Of a stretch of 64,000 nt of DNA, positions 53,676 to 62,906 are shown piece by piece. Made by a program: the position numbers and the translations under genes. A model generated the notes under the pieces. The model made no database searches. It was not told the DNA's origin and saw nothing but the letters and a program-made list of their open reading frames with translations. This DNA is from Faecalispora sporosphaeroides DSM 1294 (GTDB lineage Bacteria; Bacillota; Clostridia; Oscillospirales; Acutalibacteraceae), in the NCBI GenBank assembly GCA_000383295.1, contig KB911069.1, positions 126,728 through 190,727 of the forward strand, written 5' to 3'. Positions within the stretch are counted from its first letter, which is position 1. Every line of letters begins with the position of its first letter.

Positions 53676-54754
53676 CGATTTTATACCTCACTTATATCGA
53701 TTTTGGGGATTTTCAGTCCGGCTCGTCCGTGCGCCCGCAGATGATGTATGAGGCGTTTCTGTCTCTCGGCTGCGAGGTCAAGCTCTTGCAGGCGCAGCAG
53801 AACCGCCGCGAGCAGCGCCGCCATGCGGTGGAGGAGATCAACCGCTGGCTCGATACAAACCGGCCCGACTTTTGTTATGTCGAGAGTCCCTCCGGCCCGA
53901 TTTTCCATAGCTTTGACCGAAAGCTCCTCCGCCGGGTACACAAAATGGGAATTCCGGTGGGGTATTTTTACCGGGACGCCGCTTTCCGTTTTGACGAGGT
54001 GTTTATTTCCGGCAGAAAGAGCCTCAAGCAGCACGTGATTGCGTGGATGTCGGAGCGCGACGTGCGGTTTCTCAAAAAGAATACGGATTTGGTTTACCTG
54101 CCGACGGAGAGCATGGCGCAGTATTTTGATTTTCCGCATGTAGCATTTCTGCCGCCGGCCTGTATGGGCAGCCGCGGCGATAAGCTGGGGAAGCTTCCCG
54201 GCAAGCGCAGCATTTATGTGGGCGGAGTCTCAAAGCGCTACGGTACGGACACCTTGCTGAAAGCCTTTGACCTGCTCAATGGGGATGGGGACGAGTTCCC
54301 GCTCACGCTGGTCTGCCGTCCGCAGGGAGTCGCCTATATTGACGAGAAGGTTCGGAACAAGCCCTGGCTCAGGCTGGTGCATGCTTCCGGCGCGAAAGAG
54401 CTGGCCCCGCTGTATGCGCAGGCGGATTTGGCCTTGTATCCCATTGAAAAGAATGCATATAATGATTTTGCGTTCTCCGTCAAGCTGATGGAATACCTGG
54501 AATACGGCCTGCCGATGGTGGCGGTAAACTGTACGGAAACCGAAAAGTTTATCCAGAAATATTCGCTGGGACTCGTGTGCGAAAACGACCCCGCGGATTT
54601 TGCAGAGAAAGTATCCGAGCTGCTCAGAGATACCGAGCTGTACGCCCGCTGTGCGAAAAACGCCGCACAGGCGGTGCAGGGAAACCTCTGGACAGACCGG
54701 GCAAAAACCGTCCTTGCAGATTTGGGCGGCAGTCAGGGGGAGAAGCAGGCATGA
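53672..54754 (+). CDS. Glycosyltransferase (GT-B fold)
   Basis: A 360-residue cytoplasmic protein with a GT-B architecture; the C-terminal half shows YVGGVSKRYGTDTLLKAFD and a GT4-like end with KLMEYLEYGLPMVAVN. Donor and acceptor are unknown. It overlaps the polymerase-like gene and the next transferase by 4 bp each. Confidence 0.8.
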   Translation: MTILYLTYIDFGDFQSGSSVRPQMMYEAFLSLGCEVKLLQAQQNRREQRRHAVEEINRWLDTNRPDFCYVESPSGPIFHSFDRKLLRRVHKMGIPVGYFYRDAAFRFDEVFISGRKSLKQHVIAWMSERDVRFLKKNTDLVYLPTESMAQYFDFPHVAFLPPACMGSRGDKLGKLPGKRSIYVGGVSKRYGTDTLLKAFDLLNGDGDEFPLTLVCRPQGVAYIDEKVRNKPWLRLVHASGAKELAPLYAQADLALYPIEKNAYNDFAFSVKLMEYLEYGLPMVAVNCTETEKFIQKYSLGLVCENDPADFAEKVSELLRDTELYARCAKNAAQAVQGNLWTDRAKTVLADLGGSQGEKQA

Positions 54755-55836
54755 AAATAGCGTTTGTGTCGGCGGCCAGCTCCAGCCATACGGTCAAGTG
54801 GGTGAACGCCCTGTGTAAAAGAGGGCATAAGGTACGGCTGTATTCGCTGCCGGAGCATGAAAACCGCCAGAAAAACCTGAATCCCGAGGTAGAAGTGGTA
54901 TATCTCGGCAAGAGCGGCTTTGCCGGGTATTTTCTGAACGGCGGCGAGCTTCGCCGTGATCTGACGGACTTTGCGCCGGATGTCATCAATGCCCACTATG
55001 CCAGCGGCTACGGCACGCTGGTTCGCATGGCGCGTTCGCACCCGCTGGTGCTGTCTGTGTGGGGCAGCGACGTGTATGAATTTCCGCTGAAAAGCCCGGT
55101 GCATAAGCTTTTGGTAGCCGGCAACCTCAAGGCCGCGGATGTCGTGGCTTCTACCAGCGAGGTGATGGCCGGTCAGGTACGCCGCGTCTTTGGAGAGCGG
55201 CGCAAAATCTGGATCACCCCCTTCGGCGTGGACTGTTCGCAGTTTTCTCCGCAGCCGCAGGAGCATGACGGCTTTTGCGTCGGCGCGGTGAAAGCACTGG
55301 AGGATGTTTACGGCATGGACGACCTGATCCGCGCGTTTGCGCTGTTTGTGCAGAAAGCGCCGCCGGGCTCGTATTCCCTGAAGATTTACGGGAAAGGCAG
55401 CCGGCAGGAGTCGCTGCAGCAGCTGATCGATTCACTTGGACTTTCTGAGTGCGCGAGCCTGTGCGGGGTGATTCCCAATCCGCAGGTGCCGAAGGTGCTG
55501 AGCTGCATGGACGCGGTTTGTCTGCCGAGTCGTTCCGAGAGCTTCGGCGTTTCGGCTGTGGAGGCGATGGCCTGCGGGGTTCCCGTGGTGGCCAGCAATG
55601 TGGACGGCTTTTTAGAGACTGTGGAGGACGGCGTTACCGGCTTTCTGGCCCCCTGCGGGGATGTGGAAGCACTGGCGGAGCATCTGCTCCGGCTTTGCCG
55701 AGATCCCTCTCTGCGCAGCCGGATGGGCGCGGCGGGCCGCGAGCGGGTGCTTCGTCTGTTCGACTTTAAAAAGAATGTGGAGCAGATGGAGCAGGTTTAC
55801 GAAGCCGCGATTGCAGAACATAAAAAAGGTTCGTAA
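54751..55836 (+). CDS. Glycosyltransferase family 4 protein
   Basis: A 361-residue GT4 retaining transferase with an N-terminal HTVKWVNALCKRGHKV acceptor region and the C-terminal EX7E motif ESFGVSAVEAMACGVPVVAS. The start is ATG 54751; the frame is open for 58 codons upstream but this lies inside the previous gene. Last gene of the glycan operon. Confidence 0.9.
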   Translation: MKIAFVSAASSSHTVKWVNALCKRGHKVRLYSLPEHENRQKNLNPEVEVVYLGKSGFAGYFLNGGELRRDLTDFAPDVINAHYASGYGTLVRMARSHPLVLSVWGSDVYEFPLKSPVHKLLVAGNLKAADVVASTSEVMAGQVRRVFGERRKIWITPFGVDCSQFSPQPQEHDGFCVGAVKALEDVYGMDDLIRAFALFVQKAPPGSYSLKIYGKGSRQESLQQLIDSLGLSECASLCGVIPNPQVPKVLSCMDAVCLPSRSESFGVSAVEAMACGVPVVASNVDGFLETVEDGVTGFLAPCGDVEALAEHLLRLCRDPSLRSRMGAAGRERVLRLFDFKKNVEQMEQVYEAAIAEHKKGS

Positions 55837-55872
55837 GGCTGTAAATGCCTTTCTGAAAAGCAATGACTGTTA

Positions 55873-55922
55873 AAAACCGCGTCTCCGCGAAATGGTGAAC
55901 CATTTCGCGGAGACGCGGTTTT
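55873..55922. terminator. Terminator of the glycan operon
   Basis: A perfect 23-bp stem (55873-55895 with 55900-55922), loop TGAA, A-rich on the left and TTTT at the right end; usable in both directions. Confidence 0.9.
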
Positions 55923-56056
55923 CAGAGTTGCTCCAATTTCTCTGCCCTTTCCGTGATCTCTCTGGCCAATTACGAGTGCAAGATGAGAATGGGAGAGCTT
56001 CAATGCAATGCTGTTCTGGAGCTTCTCAAGGCACCGGCTATGCCTTTCGTCGGCTG

Positions 56057-56089
56057 AAAAAGCGCTTCACGGAAAGGTAAAGCGCTTTT
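56057..56089. terminator. Terminator-like hairpin after the PEBP gene
   Basis: AAAAGCGCTT (56058-56067) pairs with AAGCGCTTTT (56080-56089). It lies just beyond the 3' end of the minus-strand PEBP reading frame, so it probably ends that transcript. The DNA between it and the 55922 hairpin holds nothing that I recognise. Confidence 0.6.
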
Positions 56090-56092
56090 ATC

Positions 56093-56570
56093 TCATTCTC
56101 TGTGGCTTTGGAATTTACCTGAAAGCTCTGCCTGCTGCAGGATGTGCCCTTCCATTTTGTGGAGGAGGTCTTGTTTTGTGCCGTTTGCGGCTAAATCAAT
56201 TCGGCAGTCCAAAATAAAAACGGTAAAGACATAGGTGTGAATCGATTTTAGGGGGGGCTTCGGTCCCTTGTACCGATTCCTACCATAAGCGGACCCCCTG
56301 TGTGGCGCCGCCCAGGCAGTCAACTGCTTCGCCGTGCGGGATTCCTTCCGGAATCGTGGCCTGCACCGGCAGATTCCAGATTACCCAATGGTTATAGTTC
56401 GGGAAAAAAGGATGAGATGCATCATCAAGAGTAATTGCAATGGATTTCGCGTTCGGGGCAATGCCCTCTATTGTAAAATCCGGTGAAACATCTTCTCCGC
56501 GGCCTGTGTAGCGGGCGGGAATCCAGCCGCCTTCTTCAAATGCGCCGCTTTTAATTTTGAGTATTTCCAT
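56093..56570 (-). pseudogene. YbhB/YbcL-type PEBP family protein, frameshifted
   Basis: Phosphatidylethanolamine-binding-like protein of unknown bacterial role. The first frame (ATG 56570, GGAGG upstream) shows ILKIKSGAFEEGGWIPARYT, SPDFTIEG and YNHWVIWNLP, then stops after GATQGVRLW near 56281. The rest of the family pattern (YGRNRYKGPKPP, then HTYVFTVFILD) continues in another frame to 56093. Loss of one base near CGCTTATGG (or in the GGGGG run just before it) would join them to a 158-residue protein of normal length. It may be a sequencing error or a true lesion. Confidence 0.8.
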
Positions 56571-56635
56571 GCTGCAATCCTCCATGATATCATCTGAGAA
56601 AAATTGAAAGACAGGTTTAAAAAAGAGTTTTATAC

Positions 56636-56974
56636 TCAAAAGCTCGTCCGGTATAACGGGATCACGTTGATCACCGGCACCTCATACGGATGCACTCTTT
56701 TGATCGCGTCGACGGTAGGGTCGACGTTGTCGCGCAGGCAAGTAACCTCCACCTTCAGCTCAGGCTCTGAACTGACGGCCTTTTCTTTTCCAATGTAGGG
56801 GCTGCTTCCTTCCAGCGGACGCCAGCAGCCCGTCACCTCACTGTAAGAAAGGCAGCTGTCGTAATTGCCAATGTGGCCCGCGTCCACGCCTTGCAATGCT
56901 TTCTGCAGGGCGGTAAAATGAGTTTTCGGGATAAAGATTTCGATTTTGCAATATAGAAAATGCTTCACAGCCAT
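56636..56974 (-). CDS. YqfO/CutA-like single-domain protein
   Basis: A 112-residue protein matching the CutA-like insert domain of NIF3/YqfO proteins as a free-standing unit: IEIFIPKTHFTALQKAL, GHIGNYDSCLS and CWRPLEGSSPYIGKEKA. Such domains may bind metals or form trimers, but the function is unknown. It lies 32 bp after the DUF2207-type gene. Confidence 0.78.
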   Translation of the reverse strand: MAVKHFLYCKIEIFIPKTHFTALQKALQGVDAGHIGNYDSCLSYSEVTGCWRPLEGSSPYIGKEKAVSSEPELKVEVTCLRDNVDPTVDAIKRVHPYEVPVINVIPLYRTSF

Positions 56975-57006
56975 CTCTCCGGTTTCTTTGACAGGATTGA
57001 GGATTT

Positions 57007-58665
57007 TTACCGGCTTCCGCCGCCACCGCCGCCGGAGAAGCCACCCCCGCCAACAGAGCCCGCGGCGCCGCCGATGCCGCTCACATTGGGTGCGGCAGTA
57101 CTCGAAATATGATTCGTCATCGTCATAAAGTATACCATACGGTAAGAATTGTAGCCGTACAGCTCTGAAAAGGTATCAAAGTAAGCGGGATCAAGAGCTT
57201 CCATGCTTTTCAGCACCTGCTCGCCAATGTCGAACAGAGCGGCGAACACAAGATAATCTCCCCAAAGCTCCCGCGGGGCAGGCCCGTCTTTCTGCTGCAC
57301 CTTCATTCCGATCAGGTATTTCTGGAAGCCTATCATTCGGACGGCCTGCTCAAAACCGGAGGCGGTGAAGCGGACAACATCGTTTTTATCTTTAGCCGCC
57401 ACCCCCAGAAGAATCAATTCCTTTTCCCCTTCGCTTTTGGCCTCTACGGCCCACTCCGTAAGCCTTTCATACAGCTTTTCCGCCCGCTTTTCTATCACAG
57501 AGCTCCAAAGGATTCCATCCGGATCGGCGCGCGCGGCCAGAATGGCGTACAGCGATTGCTCCACTGCGGCAGAAGGCGTTTGCTCCGGACGGAAGACGAT
57601 GACCTCTTCCGGTTCCTTTTTGCCCTGTGGATTTTTGCGCTCTTCAATGCTGATATACCCTGCCTTCTGCCAGCGGATGAGGTAAGCGCCCATCAGCTTA
57701 TCGCAGGAAATTCCTTTGCGCAGCAATTCCATTGCGGCGTACACGGCAGGGATACTGCCGCCAAAGGGAACCGACCACGCAGGTTCGATTTGGTTTCTCG
57801 CAGCCAGCCTTACCGCTGTGCCGTCCGCAAGCTTGTATCTTGAGTGAAAAAAGGCAAACGACGCGCCGCCGCCGATGAGTAACACGGCGAAAACCGCGCC
57901 CAGAATATAGAGCGCGATCGGCGATTCCTCGTTTTCCGCGTTTTTCTGCAGGTCTTCAAAAGACATATCCGCCCTGGCGGCCTGCGGGAACAGCCCTCTC
58001 TCAAAGCGGCACAGCAGATTTACATAGTCTCCGCCGTCCAAAGATTCGGAGGAAGCGGCGGTCAGTATTCCGCTGCCGGCGATCTGCACATCACCGGGAA
58101 AGCCGTATCCCCAAATCCGGGCGTTATTCTCTGTTAGGGAGGTGTTTGCCATCCGGATTTTAACCGAGATCGCTTCCGGGGCGCTGGAAAGATCGGACAC
58201 AAACTGATGATAGAATCCGGCGTAGTCGCCGTAATCCTTTACCAGCCCATCCAGAACATACTGGATGGTGTATTGATGATCTCCATACGTGCCGATTCCC
58301 CAGCAAAGCTCGTAGCCGTCGGTCGTTTTCAGAATGCCGCAGGTGCCGGCCTTTTCTTCTCTGGAACGGTCCGCGTCCCAGGTGCTCAGGGTTTGATACT
58401 GCGTGCCGGATTCGTCCTTTACCGTAAAAGAATGAACGCTCATGTTGTCCATGTGGTTCAGAACCTTGTAGTATTCCGTGCCGCTGTACACGCCGCGAAC
58501 GCTCCAGACCTCCGTTATCACGGCGGAGCCGTCGCTTTGCAGAGCGGCTTCCACACGAATCGACGGAATCGCATCCTCTGCTGCAAAAACCGGAACCGCG
58601 CCGAAAAGAAAGAGTATCGTAAAAATCGCGGATAGCAGAAGTGTTTTCTTACGGTTTACTTTCAT
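57007..58665 (-). CDS. DUF2207-type membrane protein
   Basis: A 552-residue protein with a signal peptide ending PVFAAE, an extracellular beta-rich DUF2207 domain (about 30-245), a transmembrane helix near 260, a cytoplasmic part with a second hydrophobic stretch and a Gly-rich tail (GGGGFSGGGGGG). Proteins of this kind are common in Firmicutes and have no known function. ATG 58665 has AGGAGA upstream; the longer frame has no such site. Confidence 0.85.
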   Translation of the reverse strand: MKVNRKKTLLLSAIFTILFLFGAVPVFAAEDAIPSIRVEAALQSDGSAVITEVWSVRGVYSGTEYYKVLNHMDNMSVHSFTVKDESGTQYQTLSTWDADRSREEKAGTCGILKTTDGYELCWGIGTYGDHQYTIQYVLDGLVKDYGDYAGFYHQFVSDLSSAPEAISVKIRMANTSLTENNARIWGYGFPGDVQIAGSGILTAASSESLDGGDYVNLLCRFERGLFPQAARADMSFEDLQKNAENEESPIALYILGAVFAVLLIGGGASFAFFHSRYKLADGTAVRLAARNQIEPAWSVPFGGSIPAVYAAMELLRKGISCDKLMGAYLIRWQKAGYISIEERKNPQGKKEPEEVIVFRPEQTPSAAVEQSLYAILAARADPDGILWSSVIEKRAEKLYERLTEWAVEAKSEGEKELILLGVAAKDKNDVVRFTASGFEQAVRMIGFQKYLIGMKVQQKDGPAPRELWGDYLVFAALFDIGEQVLKSMEALDPAYFDTFSELYGYNSYRMVYFMTMTNHISSTAAPNVSGIGGAAGSVGGGGFSGGGGGGSR

Positions 58666-58799
58666 AAGCTTCTCCTGTGTTGTATTATATTTTTTATTTT
58701 TATAGAGAAACTGCCCAAGGCGCCGGCCTGCCGTGAAAATGACTACTGGAAAACAGGTATTCCATAACCTTGTACTTTTCTTATGTTTATCGGCGCAAG

Positions 58800-59287
58800 T
58801 CAATCAAAATCAAAATGTTCTGCAATCGTATCATAATCCCATTGCCACTGATCCGCCGCAAATGGCTTGAGCAATGTAAACGTTTCGGAATCCAATAATT
58901 TGTTCATGCCGGGATTGGCAATCAGAATAGAAATATTGCTCAGCCAGGTTTCATCCTTTGATTCAGCAGCCAATTTTGCGGCAAGCTCCAACGGCTTTAC
59001 AAGCAATTCGGTGGAAATGCGCTGAAGACGATCCAGAATTCGTTCGGCCCCAGGCCAGTTTAAATCCTGCAGCCAGTTGAGCAAATCCGCCAGATACGGT
59101 TTGATTTCTTCATCACTCAGTATTAAAAAGGAATCGAGGCGTTTTCCCAGCTGTCAAAATGATCGGTTGGCTGCAGTAGGTACTTATGATCCGTTTCTTG
59201 CAATGCCGCGATAAATCCGGATTTTGTTTGATCCGCTGTGCTGTTCCAGGATAAATCTTTTAATATGTCCTCTTGTTTTTGATTCAT
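58800..59287 (-). pseudogene. DUF5071-type small protein, split by a frameshift
   Basis: The first frame starts at ATG 59287 (AGGAGATC upstream) and ends after FDSWENASIPF at 59123. The second begins in another frame with SDEEIKPYLADLLNWLQDLN and runs to 58800. Adding one T to the T5 run (plus 59126-59130, read as A5) joins them into about 162 residues that match the DUF5071 family pattern (WEN...DLNWPGA...RL). Related proteins are often found as single small genes and some near polymorphic toxins, but no toxin is visible here. Confidence 0.7.
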
Positions 59288-59338
59288 GTATCGATCTCCT
59301 GTTCGTTGCACCTATCTGAAACTGGTAAGTCTGATTTT

Positions 59339-59367
59339 AGAATACCATGAAGTTTGTATGTCTGTAA
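59339..59367 (-). promoter_or_regulatory. Sigma-A promoter of the DUF5071-type gene
   Basis: On the minus strand TTACAG (59362-59367), 17 bp, TATTCT (59339-59344). Confidence 0.55.
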
Positions 59368-59393
59368 GCCAAAAAGCGTTACCGCTCCGTTCT

Positions 59394-60383
59394 TCAGCCG
59401 CGCTTCATCCGTTTTTGCTGGCGCACGTCCTTGCCCAGAAACGTCAGGCGCACGTAGCTCCCGATGATCCGGGAAACAAAACGCTCGGAATAGCGCTTTT
59501 GCAGCTCGTACAAAGAAAGATTGGTGCTGATGATCGTGGGCCGCCCGGCCATCAGGCGCGTATTGACAATATTGTATATGGCGGCGTCGATGAACGAGGT
59601 GGAAAACTCGGTTCCAAGGTCGTCAAGAAGCAAAAGATCGCAGCCAAGCAGCAGCGCGTTGGTATCCTCATCCTCTTCCGCGCGGCCAAAGCGTTCCCGC
59701 TCCAGGCTGGTAGCCATATTCTGTGCGGAGAGATAAATCACTCCAAAGCCTTTTCCCACGGCTTCGCGCGCGATGGCCAGGGACAAATGGGTTTTGCCCA
59801 GCCCGGTTCCGCCCTGCAGAATCAAGCTGGGGGATTTCAGAGAAAAGTCGCGCGCGTAGGTGCGGCAGAAATGAAAGATATTCTCCATCTGCTTTTTCGG
59901 CGCGAGTTCCCCTTCGTTCAGCGGCGTTTCGGGGTAGTGCTCCAAAGAGAAATCCTCAAAAGAGCAAAGGGAAAGCGGCGTCATTTCGTTCAGGCGCTGG
60001 TAAGCGGTCTTGCGCAGAAGATCGCGCAGGCAGCTGCACATTCTGCCGTCTACATACCCGGTGTCTCCGCATTTTTTGCACTGATAATGGGGGCTCAGGT
60101 AGTCCCGCTCCAAACCTGCCTGGCGCAGCATCTGATGAAGCTCCTGCTGTAACGAAAGATTTTTCTCCTTCAGGCGAGTCAGCTCCGTTACGGTGTCGCT
60201 GCCGGTCAGCACGGCCTTGGCCGCGCCGATGGCCGTTGCGGCCAGCTGCCGCTCAATCTCCTGCGCACGGGGATACATGGCGTAAAAGGCTCTGCGGCGC
60301 TCGTCCGCGGCCTCGGTTTCGCGCATACGACGGTCATTCAGAATACCAAGGGCGATTTGGTAAATATCCTTTCCATAGGCCAT
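59394..60383 (-). CDS. DnaC/DnaI-type helicase loader ATPase
   Basis: AAA+ protein of 329 residues that loads the replicative helicase or acts in restart. It has an N-terminal zinc site (CKKCGDTGYVDGRMCSC), Walker A GGTGLGKTHL and Walker B LLLLDDLGTE, with RYSERFVSRI near the end. It follows the dnaD-type gene by 7 bp, the standard pair. Confidence 0.92.
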   Translation of the reverse strand: MAYGKDIYQIALGILNDRRMRETEAADERRRAFYAMYPRAQEIERQLAATAIGAAKAVLTGSDTVTELTRLKEKNLSLQQELHQMLRQAGLERDYLSPHYQCKKCGDTGYVDGRMCSCLRDLLRKTAYQRLNEMTPLSLCSFEDFSLEHYPETPLNEGELAPKKQMENIFHFCRTYARDFSLKSPSLILQGGTGLGKTHLSLAIAREAVGKGFGVIYLSAQNMATSLERERFGRAEEDEDTNALLLGCDLLLLDDLGTEFSTSFIDAAIYNIVNTRLMAGRPTIISTNLSLYELQKRYSERFVSRIIGSYVRLTFLGKDVRQQKRMKRG

Positions 60384-60390
60384 CGACGCA

Positions 60391-61398
60391 TCATTCCTTT
60401 CCCAATAGATCGGGAACCTGAGCGCTCATGCGCTCATATTCCTCAATGTCATAAGTGGTTTGCTGCGGCTTGGACTGTTTCTGTACCGCGGCTTTTTCTT
60501 TTTGCTCCATCGCGGCCTGCTGGGGCGTTGTGATGCCCTCCCGCTGCCAGCGCTCCAGAATCTTGTTCATGTAGCTCAGGCTCAGCTTGCCGATGGCGTC
60601 CACGCTGCGGTCATAGGCCTCGCGCACCATTTGGGGAGAAAATTTCCACTCCAGCAGCCAGCGGTTGGAATACCGCTCCTCCCGCGCGCTCGGGGCGCGG
60701 GGAGAGAGGCGCAGGGCCTGTTCGATTTTTCTCCATGCCTTATTGATTTCATCCAGCCGGCGCAGCTTTTCTTCTGCCTGCCCGTGGGTGGAGATGCCCT
60801 CTTCCGCCCAGTCGCGGGCCACCGCCTCTATGTAGCTGGTGTTGTCCTTGCCCTTGCTCTTGACGAACTGCAGGAGCATCAGGGTAACGTCTACGGGCAG
60901 GCCGTAATCGTCGTGAATTGCCAGCAGAGTAGAAGAAAGCCCTGGGGATAGAGGGCGCCCCAAAAGCTGCTGGGCCTCCTGCATCAAAAAGCGGATTTCC
61001 GCCGACTGATTGATTCGTTCCGCAATAAACAGGCCGTCCGGCTTGGGGATGCGGCGCGGCGGGGCAGGGGGGAGGCTTTCGGCAATGGGAGCGGCGGCCA
61101 GCGGAAGCTCCGGCTGTAAGGGGGGCTCCGCGGCAGAGGGCTGTGCCGCCTGCTCCGGAACCTCCTGTGCTACAAGACCGGCCTGCACCCAGTACTGCAT
61201 CGCGTCCTGCACGTCGGCGGCTGTGATGCCCAGTGCGGCGGCGATCGTTTCATGCGTAAAGGATTCTTCCGCGTGGCGGAGCGCCCACAAAAGAACCTTC
61301 AGCTGATTTGGGCTGGCCATTTTAATATGGGAATCGACCAGTGCGCTGGGAACAGCAAAAACCGATTTCCATGCACCGGGATGAATAGAAAATACCAT
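60391..61398 (-). CDS. dnaD: DnaD-domain replication initiation protein
   Basis: A 335-residue protein with an N-terminal winged-helix part (KVLLWALRHAEESFTHETIA), a Pro/Ala-rich linker and DnaD domain segments (LLAIHDDYGLPVDVTLMLL and YIEAVARDWAEEGI). DnaD helps load the helicase and pairs with the gene downstream. ATG 61398 has AAAGGAG upstream. Confidence 0.92.
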   Translation of the reverse strand: MVFSIHPGAWKSVFAVPSALVDSHIKMASPNQLKVLLWALRHAEESFTHETIAAALGITAADVQDAMQYWVQAGLVAQEVPEQAAQPSAAEPPLQPELPLAAAPIAESLPPAPPRRIPKPDGLFIAERINQSAEIRFLMQEAQQLLGRPLSPGLSSTLLAIHDDYGLPVDVTLMLLQFVKSKGKDNTSYIEAVARDWAEEGISTHGQAEEKLRRLDEINKAWRKIEQALRLSPRAPSAREERYSNRWLLEWKFSPQMVREAYDRSVDAIGKLSLSYMNKILERWQREGITTPQQAAMEQKEKAAVQKQSKPQQTTYDIEEYERMSAQVPDLLGKE

Positions 61399-61656
61399 GG
61401 TGTACTCCTTTGTACGATGGAACCCGCACGGGATGAGCTGGCAGATCAGCAGGCAACTGCGCCGCCCCGCCGGCAGGATCCATAAAAAGACATGACATAC
61501 TTTTCCTCTGTTTCAGAAAGAAATCATGCCGCAGAGGGCTTTTATAGGATACCACAAAAATGCGATATAAATGATTATAACATAAATCGGCAAGAGAAGG
61601 AATAGAACGGCAAAATGGAAGAACTGAAATAAAAAGAAAAAATTTGAAAAAAGGGG

Positions 61657-61685
61657 TTGACTTCAGGCGAATTCTGTCATATAAT
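61657..61685 (+). promoter_or_regulatory. Sigma-A promoter of tRNA-Gly
   Basis: TTGACT (61657-61662), 17 bp, TATAAT (61680-61685). The rest of 61399-61656 holds the dnaD leader and no gene. Confidence 0.9.
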
Positions 61686-61703
61686 AACTCTCGCAGTTTG
61701 TTT

Positions 61704-61779
61704 GCGGATGTAGCTCATCTGGTAGAGCGCCACCTTGCCAAGGTGGAGGTAGCGAGTTCGAGCCTCGTCATCCGCTCCA
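61704..61779 (+). tRNA. tRNA-Gly (anticodon GCC)
   Basis: A complete cloverleaf of 76 nt: acceptor GCGGATG/CATCCGC, anticodon stem CCACC/GGTGG with loop TTGCCAA (anticodon GCC), T-arm with GTTCGAG and an encoded CCA end at 61777-61779. Reads GGC and GGU codons. Confidence 0.97.
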
Positions 61780-61787
61780 AGGAGAAG

Positions 61788-61822
61788 GATCGGTTCTGTT
61801 GTTGCAGAATCGGTCTTTTTTA
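61788..61822 (+). terminator. Terminator after tRNA-Gly
   Basis: An 11-bp stem with two wobble pairs (61788-61798 with 61805-61815), followed by a T-run. Confidence 0.75.
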
Positions 61823-61960
61823 TTGTTTTTTTTCTTTTTTGGCGCCCGGTTTCCAACGGAAAGGCAGATGATTTTCTCTTTGCCGGAAAAGAGAAATGCG
61901 TGGTCGCGGAAGAATTTCCGCAAAAGCGCTTACCCGAATTCAATCATATGGAGGAAAAAG

Positions 61961-62836
61961 ATGGAGAAAAGAGCGAATTCTTTTGTGGAAAAATGGCATT
62001 CGGTTTATTTTTTTATGCCTGTGTTTGAGCAGCCGGTGAAAATGCCTTCTCTCAAAGAATTTGAACAGGCGATGACCGGAGCATTCGGGAGAATAGATTT
62101 TTTGGCAGATTCCCCTCAAATGCCACGAAAGGCTTCTGATTTACTTGGCGCCGCTTTATGGGAGCATCCCGCTTATTACCAAAAGGAAGATCGTTCTGTT
62201 CCAAGTCAGCTGGTGCTTTATGGGCCGGATCTGTTTGATCGGAGCCTGTGGGACGATCAGATCATCGCGCAATTTTGGGACTGCCAGCCGGATCGGCAGG
62301 CATTTGCTGCGCGATGCCGGTATTCTTTGATGGCCAGCAACATGATGGCGGCGAACCTGCCGCCGATGGCACAATACCGGATTATGGCTGATTATGCCGA
62401 TTTGATTTTGGAGCTGTTTCCGGAATGCATTGGCATCTACTGGCCGCACAGCCAGCGGCTGGTACCGCGCGAATCCTTTGCCCGCTCCGAGTGGAACTCG
62501 CCTGAGCTGCATTTTTTGGACGGCGGTCTGAATATTCGCTTTTTCAATATAACAGATTCCGACGAAATGCTGTTCGATACCCTCGGATTGACTGCGATCG
62601 GCTTGCCTGATCTTCAGCTTCACTGCAAAGAGCTGGAGCCGAACGACGCGGTTCTGTTTCTGAAAAATCTGGCCGCATACCTGTACCGTCAGGGCGACGT
62701 GATTCAGGACGGCAATACGGTGGAGGGAATCGGCGGCGGCAAATGGCCCTGCCGGCATGAGGATGCTTTGGCCGGGCCGCAGCGTGTGGTGCTGGATATT
62801 CTTCCGGGAAAATACGCGGGCGGCGGCCGCGCGTAA
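61961..62836 (+). CDS. DUF4261-type protein of unknown function
   Basis: A 291-residue soluble protein; the C-terminal half (FFNITDSDEMLFDTLGLTAI) matches DUF4261. Members occur in many Firmicutes and some sit near secretion or toxin loci, but no such genes are near here. ATG 61961 has ATGGAGG upstream; the frame is open further 5' but lacks a site there. Confidence 0.75.
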   Translation: MEKRANSFVEKWHSVYFFMPVFEQPVKMPSLKEFEQAMTGAFGRIDFLADSPQMPRKASDLLGAALWEHPAYYQKEDRSVPSQLVLYGPDLFDRSLWDDQIIAQFWDCQPDRQAFAARCRYSLMASNMMAANLPPMAQYRIMADYADLILELFPECIGIYWPHSQRLVPRESFARSEWNSPELHFLDGGLNIRFFNITDSDEMLFDTLGLTAIGLPDLQLHCKELEPNDAVLFLKNLAAYLYRQGDVIQDGNTVEGIGGGKWPCRHEDALAGPQRVVLDILPGKYAGGGRA

Positions 62837-62850
62837 ACAGAGTTTATGGA

Positions 62851-62895
62851 TAGAGAAATCCCTCAAAGCCGCTGCGGCTCTGAGGGATTTCTCTA
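62851..62895. terminator. Convergent terminator between the DUF4261 and EamA genes
   Basis: A 21-bp stem with one mismatch (62851-62871 with 62875-62895), loop CTG. It lies between two genes that point at each other and is only 14 bp after the DUF4261 stop. Confidence 0.8.
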
Positions 62896-62906
62896 CCCAT
62901 ATTGTT

